Position numbers and translations under genes: made by a program
In this document: piece by piece, positions 16,877-25,476 of the stretch
How the letters are laid out: each line of letters begins with the position of its first letter
How positions within the stretch are numbered: position 1 is the stretch's first letter
The notes under the pieces: model-generated
What the model was told of the DNA's origin: nothing
Database searches by the model: none
The model's input: the letters and a program-made list of their open reading frames with translations, nothing else
Assembly (NCBI GenBank): GCA_029051525.1
Contig: JAIDKG010000001.1
Coordinates: 1 to 40,517 of the forward strand
DNA: 40,517 bases
Reading direction: 5' to 3'
Origin: Muribaculaceae bacterium
GTDB taxonomy: Bacteria > Bacteroidota > Bacteroidia > Bacteroidales > Muribaculaceae

Positions 16877-17173
16877 TTCTTAATGTTGATAATTAATGGG
16901 TTATTGAATTTTGTCTTTTTGCATCTCTGAGGCACCCTGCAGGTCTGCTCCATAGCCTGACGGCTACGGGCGCACGGCGGGAGAGGGCGCAGTTTGACTA
17001 TTGTATCAACAAATGTCCTGTAGAAACAGATTACTCCGGAATGTTAATTTATCCTAATTGCCCGGCAGTGGCTCTCACTGCCATCTCTTACCTTGAGAAG
17101 GTGGCACCCGCGGGTGGGGTACCTGCGTCTGGCCTTTGGAAAATTCCGGCCTCTTTTTTCTGTTGCAAAATTA
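16877..17173 (-). promoter_or_regulatory. pckA promoter and long structured leader (candidate regulatory RNA)
   Basis: A TAATTTTG -7 box lies on the minus strand at 17173-17166; no good TTTG partner is seen. The implied leader is about 285 bases. Reading toward pckA it can form successive hairpins: GGCC...GGCC at 17151-17131, a 7-bp stem GGTACCC/GGGTGCC at 17123-17103, a perfect 7-bp stem GGCAGTG/CACTGCC at 17082-17064, and an 8-bp stem with a GUCA loop at 16969-16950. A U-rich AAAAGACAAAA stretch precedes the ATG. I recognise no known riboswitch class. The region is long, non-coding and carries separate strong stems, which suggests leader-mediated control. Confidence 0.45.
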
Positions 17174-17327
17174 GCAAAAAAAATCGGATTCCCCTAATTG
17201 CCGTCACCCTTTTTCACTGTTGCCGGGTGCTTTTTCACTCTTTTTTGCATTGGTGTATTTCTATAGCCACTATATGTGGTGAGAATGAGGAGGAAAGGGG
17301 GCTGTAGGCTCTGTGGGCGTGTTGCTA

Positions 17328-17339
17328 AGAGCGCGCTCT
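17328..17339. repeat. AGAGCGCGCTCT palindrome (collapsed repeat ends)
   Basis: A perfect 12-bp palindrome, 21 bases beyond the birA stop. It equals the outer eight bases of the dispersed repeat's two ends (AGAGCGCG / CGCGCTCT) merged on the shared CGCG, with flanking TA on both sides. It could be an excision or deletion remnant of the family described at 27755-28181. Confidence 0.5.
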
Positions 17340-17360
17340 AAGATAGGGGGTCGTGTCCGG

Positions 17361-18245
17361 TCAATCATGCAGCCGGGAGGGGAGGATATATGCCACTTCC
17401 TTGAATCGGTAGGAGCGCAATTCGCCATCCGGATGCTCCGGGGTCGGGTCGAGGCGGAGGGTCAGTAGTCCGTCGGGAGCCACATCGGCTATTCGCGCCC
17501 TTATGTCGGTGCCGCAGAGGGAGTCATGGAAGGGGTGGCTCGCGCCGTCGTTGAGATACAGGCGCTGCATGAAGGCCAGATGCAGGCGTTGCCGCCCCAC
17601 GGCGGTGCGCGTCAGCCCTGCCATATGGCAGATGTATTGCTGCAGGCGCCGGGCAATCCCCTCGAGGTCGAATTCAGGTGATCCGGCCGGAAGCAGAGCG
17701 AGCATCGACACCGGATTTGGGGCATCGCTCAGGAATTGGAGCTGATTCACGTTGAGCCCGGCGCTGATGATGCTACGGATGATCCGGTCGGCTTGCAGGG
17801 AGTGGTCGATCAGTATGCCGCATATCTTGCGATGCCCCACATAGATATCGTTGGGCCATTTCACCGATGCCTCAATTCCATACTCCGCGAGAAGGGCCAC
17901 CACGGCGAGCGCCACACACTCGGAGAGAGCGAATTGCATGGCCGGATGCAGCCACTGCGGAGCTGCCGGCATGCTGAATGTGAGATTCTTGAATGGGGCC
18001 GACTCCCAGCTGTTGCCCCGTTGGCCGCGCCCGTGTGTCTGGCGTCGGGCCACGACCATTGTGAATGGTTCGAGTGCGGCATACTGCTCGCTTTTGAGGA
18101 GCATATGGGTTGACTCCGCCTCATCGAGCCAAATGATGCGAGGGGGAGGCAACTGCTCCACCGGCGCTATGCGCTCCGGTGCGGGCACGAGAATCTCCTT
18201 GGGGGGGAGAAAGAGTTGGTCGATCGGCAGGAAGTGATGCTCCAT
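17361..18245 (-). CDS. birA: Biotin-[acetyl-CoA-carboxylase] ligase
   Basis: A 294-residue protein that attaches biotin to carboxylase biotinyl domains through biotinyl-5'-AMP. The catalytic BPL_LplA_LipB domain begins after a roughly 35-residue N-terminal extension (IIWLDEAESTHMLLK). It carries the biotin/ATP loop GRGQRGNSWES at about 71-81, KWPNDIYVGHRKICGILID, and SAGLNVNQ. A small C-terminal SH3-like domain follows (DIRARIADVAPDGLLTLRLD). There is no N-terminal DNA-binding domain, so it is not a repressor of the E. coli BirA type. Last gene of the lpxB-tsaE-birA unit, 24 bases after tsaE. Confidence 0.93.
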   Translation of the reverse strand: MEHHFLPIDQLFLPPKEILVPAPERIAPVEQLPPPRIIWLDEAESTHMLLKSEQYAALEPFTMVVARRQTHGRGQRGNSWESAPFKNLTFSMPAAPQWLHPAMQFALSECVALAVVALLAEYGIEASVKWPNDIYVGHRKICGILIDHSLQADRIIRSIISAGLNVNQLQFLSDAPNPVSMLALLPAGSPEFDLEGIARRLQQYICHMAGLTRTAVGRQRLHLAFMQRLYLNDGASHPFHDSLCGTDIRARIADVAPDGLLTLRLDPTPEHPDGELRSYRFKEVAYILPSRLHD

Positions 18246-18269
18246 GGGGATGAGTGAGGGGGTATGGTA

Positions 18270-18668
18270 TTACTCTCCGCGGGTGATGCGCACCTGCACA
18301 GCATCATCCGGGATGAAATCGGCTATGCGGTCGGGCCATTCTATCATACAGAGTGCGCCCGAATAGAAATAATCCTCCACACCCATATCCTCGGCCTCGG
18401 CCGGGCTCTCGATGCGGTAGCAGTCGAAGTGGTAGATGAGTTCGGCAGTGGTGTCGGAGCGGTATTCGTTGATGATGGCGAATGTGGGTGATGAGATATC
18501 ATCGGTCACACCCAGCTGGCGGCACACCTCGGCGATGAAAGTGGTCTTGCCGCCACCCATGGGGGCATCGAAGATGAATACGGTGTCGTCGCCCATGCGG
18601 CCTATGAAATCGGCGGCCACTGCGGGGAGCTGTTCGAGAGAGGGGATATGTAGATCGATAGTTTTCAT
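18270..18668 (-). CDS. tsaE: tRNA threonylcarbamoyladenosine biosynthesis protein TsaE
   Basis: A 132-residue P-loop ATPase that assists TsaB/TsaD in making t6A37 on ANN-decoding tRNAs. The start at 18668 ([15 protein letters not shown]) gives the usual family length; longer in-frame readings overlap lpxB. The Walker A-like [11 protein letters not shown] is at about 33-43 (most homologs have GDLGAGKTT, so Gly-Gly-Gly is slightly unusual). [11 protein letters not shown] follows, then YHFDCYRI and MIEWPDRI, all family landmarks. It lies 26 bases after lpxB and 24 before birA in one operon. Confidence 0.94.
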   Translation of the reverse strand: MKTIDLHIPSLEQLPAVAADFIGRMGDDTVFIFDAPMGGGKTTFIAEVCRQLGVTDDISSPTFAIINEYRSDTTAELIYHFDCYRIESPAEAEDMGVEDYFYSGALCMIEWPDRIADFIPDDAVQVRITRGE

Positions 18669-18694
18669 ATTGATGAGAATCAGTGTTTTGCAGA

Positions 18695-19852
18695 TTATTT
18701 TCCGGAATCGGAGAGAGGGGTGGTGAGGGGGTCGATGATGAGTTCGGCGGCATATTGGGCGGCCACGGTGGTGCCGAGCCGGCGGCGCATGAGGCGGTAG
18801 CCGTTGAGCTGCCATTCGCGGCGCGGACTGGGCTGGAGGAGCGAAGTGAGTTCGCGGGTTATGGCCGGTACGGTGCATTTATGCACCAGCAGTTCCGGCA
18901 CGATAGAATTGCCCGCTATCAGATTCGGGAGCGACACATACTTCACCTTCAGCAGCTTCTCCATCACCTTATAGCTCCATTTCTTGCCGTTGGCGCGATA
19001 GCATACCACCTGCGGAGTGCCCACGAGGGCCGTCTCGAGAGTGGCGGTGCCCGAGGTGACCAGCGCGGCGCGGGAATACTTCACCAGGGTAGGGGTGGCA
19101 CCGAAGGCCACCTTGAGGCCCGGATCCTGCGCCACCTCGCGATAGAATATCTCCGGGATGGCCGGTGCGGCCGCCACCACATATTGGAATTCCGGATATC
19201 TCTTGGCCGCCTCGATCATAAGCGGGAGGTTATTGCGGATCTCCCCCCGGCGCGAACCCGGAAGCAGCGCGATGATGGGGCGCGGGTCGGTGATACCCTG
19301 TCGCTCCAGGAAGTGCTTCAGAGGGGCTATGTGGCCCATGGCGTAGTCAATCTCCTCGACCGAGGGATTGCCCACATAGGTGATCCGGTCATAGCCACGG
19401 CGGCGGTAGAAATCCACCTCGAAGGGGAGTATCGAGTAGAGATGGCTCACATATCGGCGTATCGACTTGATGCGCCACTCCTTCCAGGCCCATATCTTGG
19501 GTGAAATGTAGTAGTCCACCCGTATGCCATGGTTATGGGCGAAGCGGGCCAGTTTCAGATTGAATCCCGGGAAATCCACAAGGATAAGCACATCCGGCTG
19601 CCAGCCGATCAGAATCTCCTTGGCCCGGCGCAGATTGCGGAACAGAGAGGGGAGATGGCGGATCACCTCGCTGAACCCCATCACATTCAGCCGGTCATAA
19701 TGCAGATCGGGGGCTGTGCCGGCCTTGGCCGCCATGAGGTCGCCGCCGAAGAAACGGAACTGCGCCTGCGGATCATTCTTCCGCAGGGCATCGATAAGGC
19801 GCGAGGCATGAAGGTCGCCGGATGCCTCGCCGGCAATCAGCATATATCTCAT
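18695..19852 (-). CDS. lpxB: Lipid-A-disaccharide synthase
   Basis: A 385-residue peripheral membrane GT-B glycosyltransferase (GT19). It joins lipid X and UDP-2,3-diacylglucosamine to form the lipid A disaccharide. The opening [20 protein letters not shown] is the family signature. [61 protein letters not shown] and [20 protein letters not shown] follow in the expected order. Full length. First gene of the lpxB-tsaE-birA operon, with a -7 box about 175 bases upstream. In many Bacteroidetes lpxB follows surE; no surE is seen here. Confidence 0.97.
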   Translation of the reverse strand: MRYMLIAGEASGDLHASRLIDALRKNDPQAQFRFFGGDLMAAKAGTAPDLHYDRLNVMGFSEVIRHLPSLFRNLRRAKEILIGWQPDVLILVDFPGFNLKLARFAHNHGIRVDYYISPKIWAWKEWRIKSIRRYVSHLYSILPFEVDFYRRRGYDRITYVGNPSVEEIDYAMGHIAPLKHFLERQGITDPRPIIALLPGSRRGEIRNNLPLMIEAAKRYPEFQYVVAAAPAIPEIFYREVAQDPGLKVAFGATPTLVKYSRAALVTSGTATLETALVGTPQVVCYRANGKKWSYKVMEKLLKVKYVSLPNLIAGNSIVPELLVHKCTVPAITRELTSLLQPSPRREWQLNGYRLMRRRLGTTVAAQYAAELIIDPLTTPLSDSGK

Positions 19853-20022
19853 TTTTTCAATGGCAGAGGGTCATGAAAACGGGGAGCCCCGTGCATCCCG
19901 CATCCCTGACCGGGGCGTAGATGCGATACTAACGGGGTGCCTCCCTGCGTTATATCACCGTGGAGCCTGCGATGAAGTCGCTCCGGCCCCTCTGCGGAAA
20001 ATCCGCAAAGGTGATTGAAATG

Positions 20023-20054
20023 CAAATTTAACAATAAATTCGCCAAGCTCCAAC
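20023..20054 (-). promoter_or_regulatory. Promoter of lpxB-tsaE-birA
   Basis: The minus strand has GTTG (20054-20051), 20 bases, then TAAATTTG (20030-20023), an exact -7 box with a 3-of-4 match at -33. It predicts a leader of about 165 GC-rich bases before lpxB (19853-20018) in which no gene is convincing. Confidence 0.55.
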
Positions 20055-20145
20055 AAGCGGGCTCTAAAACTCCCGCTTCGCCCCATATCTCAGCTCCTCT
20101 CAATATCCTCTCTCTCCTCACTATTGAACCAGAACCATAACCCCC

Positions 20146-21555
20146 ATGCGTTACCTCCTACTGCTCTTTGCCTCGATATTGGCCGTAATCGGTGTGCAGT
20201 CATGCATATCGGATGATTTCACCACCTCCCCGTCGGTCAGACTGCGTTTTTCGACCGATACGGTCACATTCGATACCGTATTCACCAATCTCGGCACCCC
20301 CACCGCCCGCCTCAAGGTCTATAACCCCGACAAGAAAGGGGTGAGTATCTCCTCCATCAGGTTTGCCGACAGCGAAACGGAATTCTCCATGAATGTGGAT
20401 GGTGTGAGCGGTACCGACTTCCATGATGTGGAGATACGCGGCGGCGACTCCATCTTCATCTTCATAGAATGCTACATCCCCGAAAGCCGGCAGGACGAGC
20501 CTTTCCTGGTGGAGGATAAAATTCTCTTCAGCACCAACGGCACCGAGCAGTCGGTGCAGGTGGAAGCCTATGGTCAGAATGTGACACGCCTGCGCAATGT
20601 GGAGGTGACGGCCGATATGACCCTCACGGCCGATCGCCCCTATGTGGTGTTCGACTCACTGACGGTGCGTCCCGGCGCTACACTGCATGTAGAGCCCGGC
20701 ACGAAACTCCTTTTCCACGACAAGGCATCGCTTGTGGTCGAGGGGCGGCTTGAGGCTGTGGGCGAACCCGGCAAACTCATCGACCTCCGTGGCGACCGCC
20801 TCGACAAGGTGCTCCCCGATGTGGGCTACGACATCATGGCCGGACAATGGAAAGGGGTGAGAATCGCCGCCGGATCATTCGACAACCGAATGGAATACTG
20901 CAATATGCGCAGCACCACCGACGGACTCCGCATCGACTCCACCGCCGACCTCACCCGCCAGAAACTCACTCTGGTCAACTCCTGGCTCCACAACTCGCAG
21001 AGCACCGTGCTCAGTTCGCTCTATGCCAAAGTAGATGCCTACGGCTGCATATTCTCCGAGGCTGCCGGAGCTGTGGTGAAGCTCACCGGAGGCCTGCACG
21101 ACTTCTCGCAATGCACACTTGCCAATTACTATCTCTTCAGCGTGATATACGAGCCCCTGCTCACACTGCATCATCTCTTCCCCGAAGACAACATCACCGG
21201 CAATCCCAATCCGCTGATGCGGGCCACATTCTCCAACTCCATCATCTACGGATTGGCCTCCGACATCAACGAAGGCGACCTGGCCGACTCGGAGGTATAT
21301 CTCCGCTACGTGTCGATGAAAGCCGCCGGCAGCGACGATGCCAATTTCATCAACTGCCTATGGGACTGCGACCCGCAGTTTGAGACAATCCGCGAAGACT
21401 ATTACTTCAACTATCGCCTGAAGCCCGACTCCCCCGTGATTGGAGCCGGCGATGCCTCGCTGACCGCCCCGCCGACCCTCACCGACATCGACGGCCTGCG
21501 CCGCGCCACCCCTCCCGCCCTCGGTGCCTACTCCTTCCGCCCGGCTCAGGAGTGA
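20146..21555 (+). CDS. Right-handed beta-helix lipoprotein
   Basis: A 469-residue plus-strand protein. The lipoprotein signal ends VQSC (Cys20). Residues about 30-140 form an Ig-like/ASH-type beta domain (VRLRFSTDTVTFDTVFTNLG, ARLKVYNPDKKGVSIS, SIFIFIECYIP). This recalls choice-of-anchor domains that begin 'DTVFTNLGT' in Bacteroidetes. Residues about 165-450 show right-handed parallel beta-helix features (MTLTADRPYVVFDSLTVRPGA, LLFHDKASLVVEGRLEAVG, MEYCNMRSTTDGLRIDS), ending in the DIDGLRR...ALGAY motif common at the end of such helices. It is surface or periplasmic; a carbohydrate-binding or lyase-like role is possible, but no catalytic residues can be assigned. Confidence 0.87.
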   Translation: MRYLLLLFASILAVIGVQSCISDDFTTSPSVRLRFSTDTVTFDTVFTNLGTPTARLKVYNPDKKGVSISSIRFADSETEFSMNVDGVSGTDFHDVEIRGGDSIFIFIECYIPESRQDEPFLVEDKILFSTNGTEQSVQVEAYGQNVTRLRNVEVTADMTLTADRPYVVFDSLTVRPGATLHVEPGTKLLFHDKASLVVEGRLEAVGEPGKLIDLRGDRLDKVLPDVGYDIMAGQWKGVRIAAGSFDNRMEYCNMRSTTDGLRIDSTADLTRQKLTLVNSWLHNSQSTVLSSLYAKVDAYGCIFSEAAGAVVKLTGGLHDFSQCTLANYYLFSVIYEPLLTLHHLFPEDNITGNPNPLMRATFSNSIIYGLASDINEGDLADSEVYLRYVSMKAAGSDDANFINCLWDCDPQFETIREDYYFNYRLKPDSPVIGAGDASLTAPPTLTDIDGLRRATPPALGAYSFRPAQE

Positions 21556-21579
21556 GCCGGAGGAGCCACACACCTCTTT

Positions 21580-21640
21580 AGAGCGCGTTCCTTAAAATTT
21601 CGGGGCCGTAGGGGCGGTGAAATTTTAAGGAACGCGCTCT
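21580..21640. repeat. Minimal copy of the dispersed repeat (two terminal arms, 17-base loop)
   Basis: Perfect 22-base inverted arms (21580-21601 and 21619-21640) with the spacer GGGGCCGTAGGGGCGGT, which is the sub-terminal sequence of the larger copies. It looks like an element whose interior has been deleted. It lies between the convergent genes ending at 21555 and 21754 and could also act as a bidirectional terminator hairpin. Confidence 0.85.
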
Positions 21641-21680
21641 TATATGCCGTGATGCGGGATCCGGGAATGATATTGGTTTT

Positions 21681-21720
21681 CCGACATGGTCAGCGTCACT
21701 GTGGGCGCTGACCATGTCGG
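21681..21720. terminator. Perfect 15-bp hairpin between convergent genes
   Basis: Arms 21681-21695 and 21706-21720 pair perfectly with a 10-base loop. No U-run follows on the minus strand (AAAACC) or the plus strand, so intrinsic termination is uncertain. Position between convergent stops suits a bidirectional terminator or mRNA 3' stabiliser. Confidence 0.5.
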
Positions 21721-21753
21721 GTATATCCGGGGAGGGGGTATCGGGAGGGGGTA

Positions 21754-22365
21754 TCAGTAGTAGGTGATGGTGCGTGTCTCGGTATAGGTGGGGATGTCCA
21801 TCTTGACGTTGGCGATTTCGGGGAAAATCATCTTGAGGTCGCGTTTCACCCAGTTGCCGTGGGAGTCGTATTCTACATTGGAATACTCAAGGTTGAAGGG
21901 GGGCATTCCGCCGGGAATCATGTCGGCCAGAGCCGGATCCTTAAGCTGTGGAGTGAGGGTTGAATATTCCAGTTTGCCGTCGCGGTATTCGTTGGTGGTG
22001 GTGATTGTCATGGCCATCGGTTTGTCAATCTCCATTACATATCGCGAACATCGGTTGTCGGCTGAATACTCCACCATTACAGTGCCATTGAAATTCGGAT
22101 CGTCAATCTTTACCGACACCGGGTACCCGGCCTCATTGTATCGGCAGGATTCATTCTCCAGCTGACCGTTGGGCTTGAAGCGCATGTCTACAGTTTCCAC
22201 AGTTGAGGCGGAAGCTTCGTCGGAGGGAGAAGTCTTCAGAACCTCCTTGACAGGACCATTCAGGCCGAACATGGCCGGACCATGGTATGAGCGTTCCTCT
22301 GCCTGAGTCATAGAGATGCAGCCGAATGAAAGGATGGCTGCCACCAATGTCTTTATGTGTGCCAT
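21754..22365 (-). CDS. Secreted hypothetical protein with YD-repeat-like motif
   Basis: A 203-residue protein with an N-terminal signal peptide (about 1-22, ending TQAEE). The mature part is beta-rich with repeated 'N..G..E.. ... Y' turns: MRFKPNGQLENESCRYNEAG, VEYSADNRCSRYVME, NEYRDGKLEYSTL, VEYDSHGNWVKRDL. These resemble RHS/YD-type repeats seen in many uncharacterised Bacteroides secreted proteins, and the end ETRTITYY is typical of them. No enzyme motif. It lies downstream of, and overlaps by 13 bases, a broken lipoprotein frame (22353-22583) in the same direction, so the two probably formed one unit. Confidence 0.75.
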   Translation of the reverse strand: MAHIKTLVAAILSFGCISMTQAEERSYHGPAMFGLNGPVKEVLKTSPSDEASASTVETVDMRFKPNGQLENESCRYNEAGYPVSVKIDDPNFNGTVMVEYSADNRCSRYVMEIDKPMAMTITTTNEYRDGKLEYSTLTPQLKDPALADMIPGGMPPFNLEYSNVEYDSHGNWVKRDLKMIFPEIANVKMDIPTYTETRTITYY

Positions 22366-22583
22366 ATGTATTGATGTTTTGGTGTTGTCGTATTATTGGT
22401 GTTGTTGTATTTTTGAAGTGAGATAATCTCGCTGTCCGATAGTTCATGCCACTCATCGGGAAGTGTCATAGAACTATTTGCTATTTCTGGCTCGTCAGTA
22501 ATAGCATCATTCCATCCGGAGCATGCGGTGAATAGCATGAATACTGTTAGGAATAACAGGTTGAAAATTTAAAACTTGCTCAT
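22353..22583 (-). pseudogene. Small lipoprotein frame with a stop at codon 5
   Basis: From the ATG at 22583 the frame reads M-S-K-F-stop-I-F-N-L-L-F-L-T-V-F-M-L-F-T-A-C. The TAA at 22571-22569 interrupts an otherwise perfect lipoprotein signal (charged start, hydrophobic core, lipobox FTAC). Beyond it the frame stays open for 61 residues from the internal ATG at 22538 (CSGWNDAITDEPEIANSSMT... to the TAA at 22355-22353). Starting at 22538 would leave only five residues before Cys, too short for export. Either the gene is inactivated by a point mutation (AAA or CAA to TAA would do), or an unusual ATT start follows the stop. The last 18 residues run into repeats of AACAAC type and may not be original. 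Confidence 0.55.
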
Positions 22584-22975
22584 AATGTTGGGTATTATGA
22601 TTCGATTGCAAATGTAAAAATATATTTTGGAATTTCCAAATGAATAAAGTATTTATTAATATATGTATCTTCTTTACAATAAGAATTGCGAAAAATTGTC
22701 ATACTTGATGGTTTCAGTATAAAAAAGGAGCATTATGCTTCTATTGTGGAGATGTCAATTTGTGAATAGCGTGTTTGAGGTGTCAGTTTTAAAATTATAA
22801 CCGGCCATAATTTCAAAATAAATTCATCCAGATAATCAACAAAGTTTCAGTCCTACTCCAGCGATAAATTGTAGTTACTATATTCTTTTATCATTGAAGA
22901 TGATATCTGGTAGTATGATGTAACAATACATATTGTACGTGTAAAGCAGGTCTTGTTAGGTGTAATTGAGTGGAG
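22584..22975. other. AT-rich intergenic region without a gene
   Basis: About 390 bases, clearly richer in A and T than the surrounding genes. No open frame of useful length on either strand. It should contain the promoter for the minus-strand pair 22583-21754. No exact TAnnTTTG box was found close to 22583. Confidence 0.6.
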
Positions 22976-23017
22976 ATAAAAAGAAGGTCAGCGCCGCCGG
23001 GTGGGGGCGCTGACCTT
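22976..23017 (-). terminator. Terminator after the GH31 gene
   Basis: A perfect 12-bp stem (22984-22995 with 23006-23017), followed on the minus strand by CTTTTTAT. It lies 20 bases past the stop at 23038. Confidence 0.9.
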
Positions 23018-23037
23018 ATGGGTATTGTGGGGGGATA

Positions 23038-25476
23038 TCAGCGGATGGTGAGGGTGGTCACTCCGGGAGGATAGGGGAAGCGGAGATGGGCGGTGCGGGT
23101 GGCGGCATCGTAGACGTAGCCATACTGGCGGATAGCCTTGAGCGACTGTGAGCGGGGAAGCTCAGTGCCGTTCCATACTATCTGCTTCGGCGATGCGATA
23201 CCCATCACCTCAAACTCGATCATCTTCCCTTCAGGCATACCTTTGTAGCCACCTTCGGTGCTGATTTTCACCTCGGTGACGCCATTCTTGCGTTCACCTT
23301 CAAATTTCACCAAAGCATAGTCGCCTTTCTCGAGCGATTCCGGTGATTTGCGGTCATCCTCAAAGAGAGTGTACTCACTCTTGGCATTGGCCGGATAATA
23401 GCGCACGCTGAGATACATCGGGTCATATTCACCCACATTCTCGATCGGGCGCTCATACTGCGGGATGAAAGAGCCGGCCTTTACAAAAAGGGGCATCTTG
23501 TCGAGGGGGGCCGGAACAGTGTAGCTCTTCCCGCCGGCATAGCGCTTCGAGGCATCCCACCAAGAGATCCATTCACCCTCCGGGAACAGCACGGTGCGGC
23601 TGCGGGCCCCTTCGGTCATGACAGGAGCCACAAGTACCTCATCGCCCCAGAGATATTCATCGTCAAGCAGAGAGAAATCGATCCCCGGATTAGCGCCACG
23701 GAAATTGAGCGGGCGCGCCAGCGGCAGACCGTAGCGGGCATTCTCATAGGCGAGAGTATAGTTGTAGGGGAGCCACTCGTAGCGCATTGAGATATAGCGC
23801 TTGAGAATCTTCTCCATCTCGGGGTAGTGGTAGGGCTCGGGCTTTACGGTGGCATGGGTGCGCAGTGTGGGTGTGAAGGCACCCATCTGGAGCCAGCGCA
23901 CATAAAGCTCCGGATCGACCGGGTGCTTCGGGTCGACCGCGAAACCGCCGATGTCGGAACTCATATATCCCAGACCGGAGAGGCCCGAATTGACCATCAG
24001 ATTCACCTGCGGACCGAAGCCGCCCCAGGAGCGCGACACGTCGGTGGTCCAGGGGGCCACGGCATAACGCTGCAGACCCGCAGTGCCGCCGCGCATCATC
24101 AGCAGCGGACGCATCTCCGGGAAATCCTGACGCAGACCCTCATAGAGGATTTTCGACCATTCATTGCCATAGACGTTATGAAACTGTGTGGCTGTCTGGC
24201 CATTGGCATGAACCATCGTTTCGGGGTGCACCTCGGGTTCGCCCAGATCGCCCCACCATCCGGCCAGTCCATCCTGTGTCAGGTCGCGGCAGCGGCTCCA
24301 GAGCCAGTCGCGGGTCTCCGGATTGCTTACATCCAGCATACCGGCCTCGCCCACCCAGGTGCTCACATCATGGGTCTTGCCATCGGCATCGCGCACCAGC
24401 ATGGAGCGCTCGGAGAGGAAATTATAGTTGTCGATCGCACCCTCCTTATTGACATAGGGCTGCGAGATTACCACCATATTCACACCCAGCGACTTGAGCG
24501 AGTCGAGCATCTGCTTGTGGTCAGGCCACTGGTCGGTGTTCCATTCCAGGCGTCCCATATCGCTCTCCTTGCCATACCAGTAGAGGTCGAGCACAATACC
24601 GTCGAGCGGATATCCGGCGCTTTTGATTGAATCCACCACGCCGAGAGTCTCCTGCTGTGTGCGATAGCCATACTTCGAGGTGATATAGCCCAGGCTCCAG
24701 AAAGGGGGGAGGGGCTGCTTGCCGGTGAGAGTGGAGTAATTGGCCACTACTCCGGCCAGATCCTTCTCGGGAGAATTGATGAAGTAGTAGGAGAGGGCGC
24801 GGGGAGTCCGGGAGGTATAAGAGATAGTGTCGCCAATCTCAAGAGCTGCCTTGTTATAGTCGTCGAAGAGTATGCCGAAACCCTTATCGGATGCGAAATA
24901 GGGGATCGAGATACCCATCTGCGAGATGCGCGGATCCCCCTTCGTATATCCGTAGTTCTGACGGTTATACATCGACAGAGAGTCGCCGTTGAGGCTGAGG
25001 CGGTGACCGCGTTCGCCGGCGCCGTAGATGCGACCGGCCTTCGAGCCATCGAGAGTGATGCTCTTCAGCGGGGCTGAATTGTCAACTCCCTCCAGCTCCG
25101 ACAGGATCTCATTACCCTCGGCATCGAGAAATGTCACGGCACCCGTAGTGCGGTCCACGCGCACCTGCACCGTTTTACTGCGCAGGATAGCTGCCTGCGG
25201 GGTGATGATTTCCATAACTCCCGAGGCATCGGGCTGCATTATCGCCGACTGTGAGGGCACATAGGGTGTGGCCGTAGTATCAGCCGGGAGCACTGTCACG
25301 CGGAAAATGTCGGCGGAATAGGGGGTCACCATGACCTCCCCCTTTTGGGTGGCCACATGCATCGAGCCGTCCGGGCGGCGGGTCACCGAGCCCTCCGTAA
25401 GGGCTGCGGCGGCCGAAAGAAGTGATGCGCCGGTGGCCAGAGCCACCAGCGCCGGTATGATCAGGTGATTTCTCAT
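23038..25476 (-). CDS. Glycoside hydrolase family 31 (alpha-glucosidase/alpha-xylosidase type)
   Basis: An 812-residue exported glycosidase with a signal peptide of about 24 residues (ending LLSAAAA). The N-terminal beta-sandwich (about 30-240) is followed by a (beta/alpha)8 barrel: LDGIVLDLYWYG, WWGDLGEPE with the probable nucleophile Asp near 410, MMRGGTAGLQRYAVAPW, and WTTDVSRSWGGF with the probable acid/base Asp near 478. Then come the proximal and distal beta domains and a C-terminal DUF5110-like domain (RYYPANAKSEYTLFEDD). It cleaves terminal alpha-linked glucose or xylose; the sequence alone does not settle which. No SusC/SusD or regulator is adjacent, so it is not in a typical polysaccharide utilisation locus. 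Its ATG overlaps the TGA of the upstream dehydrogenase by four bases. Confidence 0.95.
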   Translation of the reverse strand: MRNHLIIPALVALATGASLLSAAAALTEGSVTRRPDGSMHVATQKGEVMVTPYSADIFRVTVLPADTTATPYVPSQSAIMQPDASGVMEIITPQAAILRSKTVQVRVDRTTGAVTFLDAEGNEILSELEGVDNSAPLKSITLDGSKAGRIYGAGERGHRLSLNGDSLSMYNRQNYGYTKGDPRISQMGISIPYFASDKGFGILFDDYNKAALEIGDTISYTSRTPRALSYYFINSPEKDLAGVVANYSTLTGKQPLPPFWSLGYITSKYGYRTQQETLGVVDSIKSAGYPLDGIVLDLYWYGKESDMGRLEWNTDQWPDHKQMLDSLKSLGVNMVVISQPYVNKEGAIDNYNFLSERSMLVRDADGKTHDVSTWVGEAGMLDVSNPETRDWLWSRCRDLTQDGLAGWWGDLGEPEVHPETMVHANGQTATQFHNVYGNEWSKILYEGLRQDFPEMRPLLMMRGGTAGLQRYAVAPWTTDVSRSWGGFGPQVNLMVNSGLSGLGYMSSDIGGFAVDPKHPVDPELYVRWLQMGAFTPTLRTHATVKPEPYHYPEMEKILKRYISMRYEWLPYNYTLAYENARYGLPLARPLNFRGANPGIDFSLLDDEYLWGDEVLVAPVMTEGARSRTVLFPEGEWISWWDASKRYAGGKSYTVPAPLDKMPLFVKAGSFIPQYERPIENVGEYDPMYLSVRYYPANAKSEYTLFEDDRKSPESLEKGDYALVKFEGERKNGVTEVKISTEGGYKGMPEGKMIEFEVMGIASPKQIVWNGTELPRSQSLKAIRQYGYVYDAATRTAHLRFPYPPGVTTLTIR

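Noticed and set aside
15875-16930. Long plus-strand open frame (351 codons) over pckA
   Set aside because: Antisense shadow of a clear PEP carboxykinase gene in GC-rich DNA. Similar shadows at 5403-6266 (tyrS) and 37081-38154 (frdA) were rejected for the same reason.
17099-17160. Plus-strand AAGGTGGCACCCGCGGGT followed by a hairpin and a T-run, resembling a T-box antiterminator/terminator
   Set aside because: T-boxes belong mainly to Firmicutes, no plus-strand gene lies downstream (birA is on the minus strand), and stem I landmarks are missing. The same bases are better explained as stems of the minus-strand pckA leader.
19849-20121. 90-codon minus-strand frame upstream of lpxB
   Set aside because: Low-complexity translation without domain features. 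It spans the lpxB promoter box and overlaps the lpxB start.
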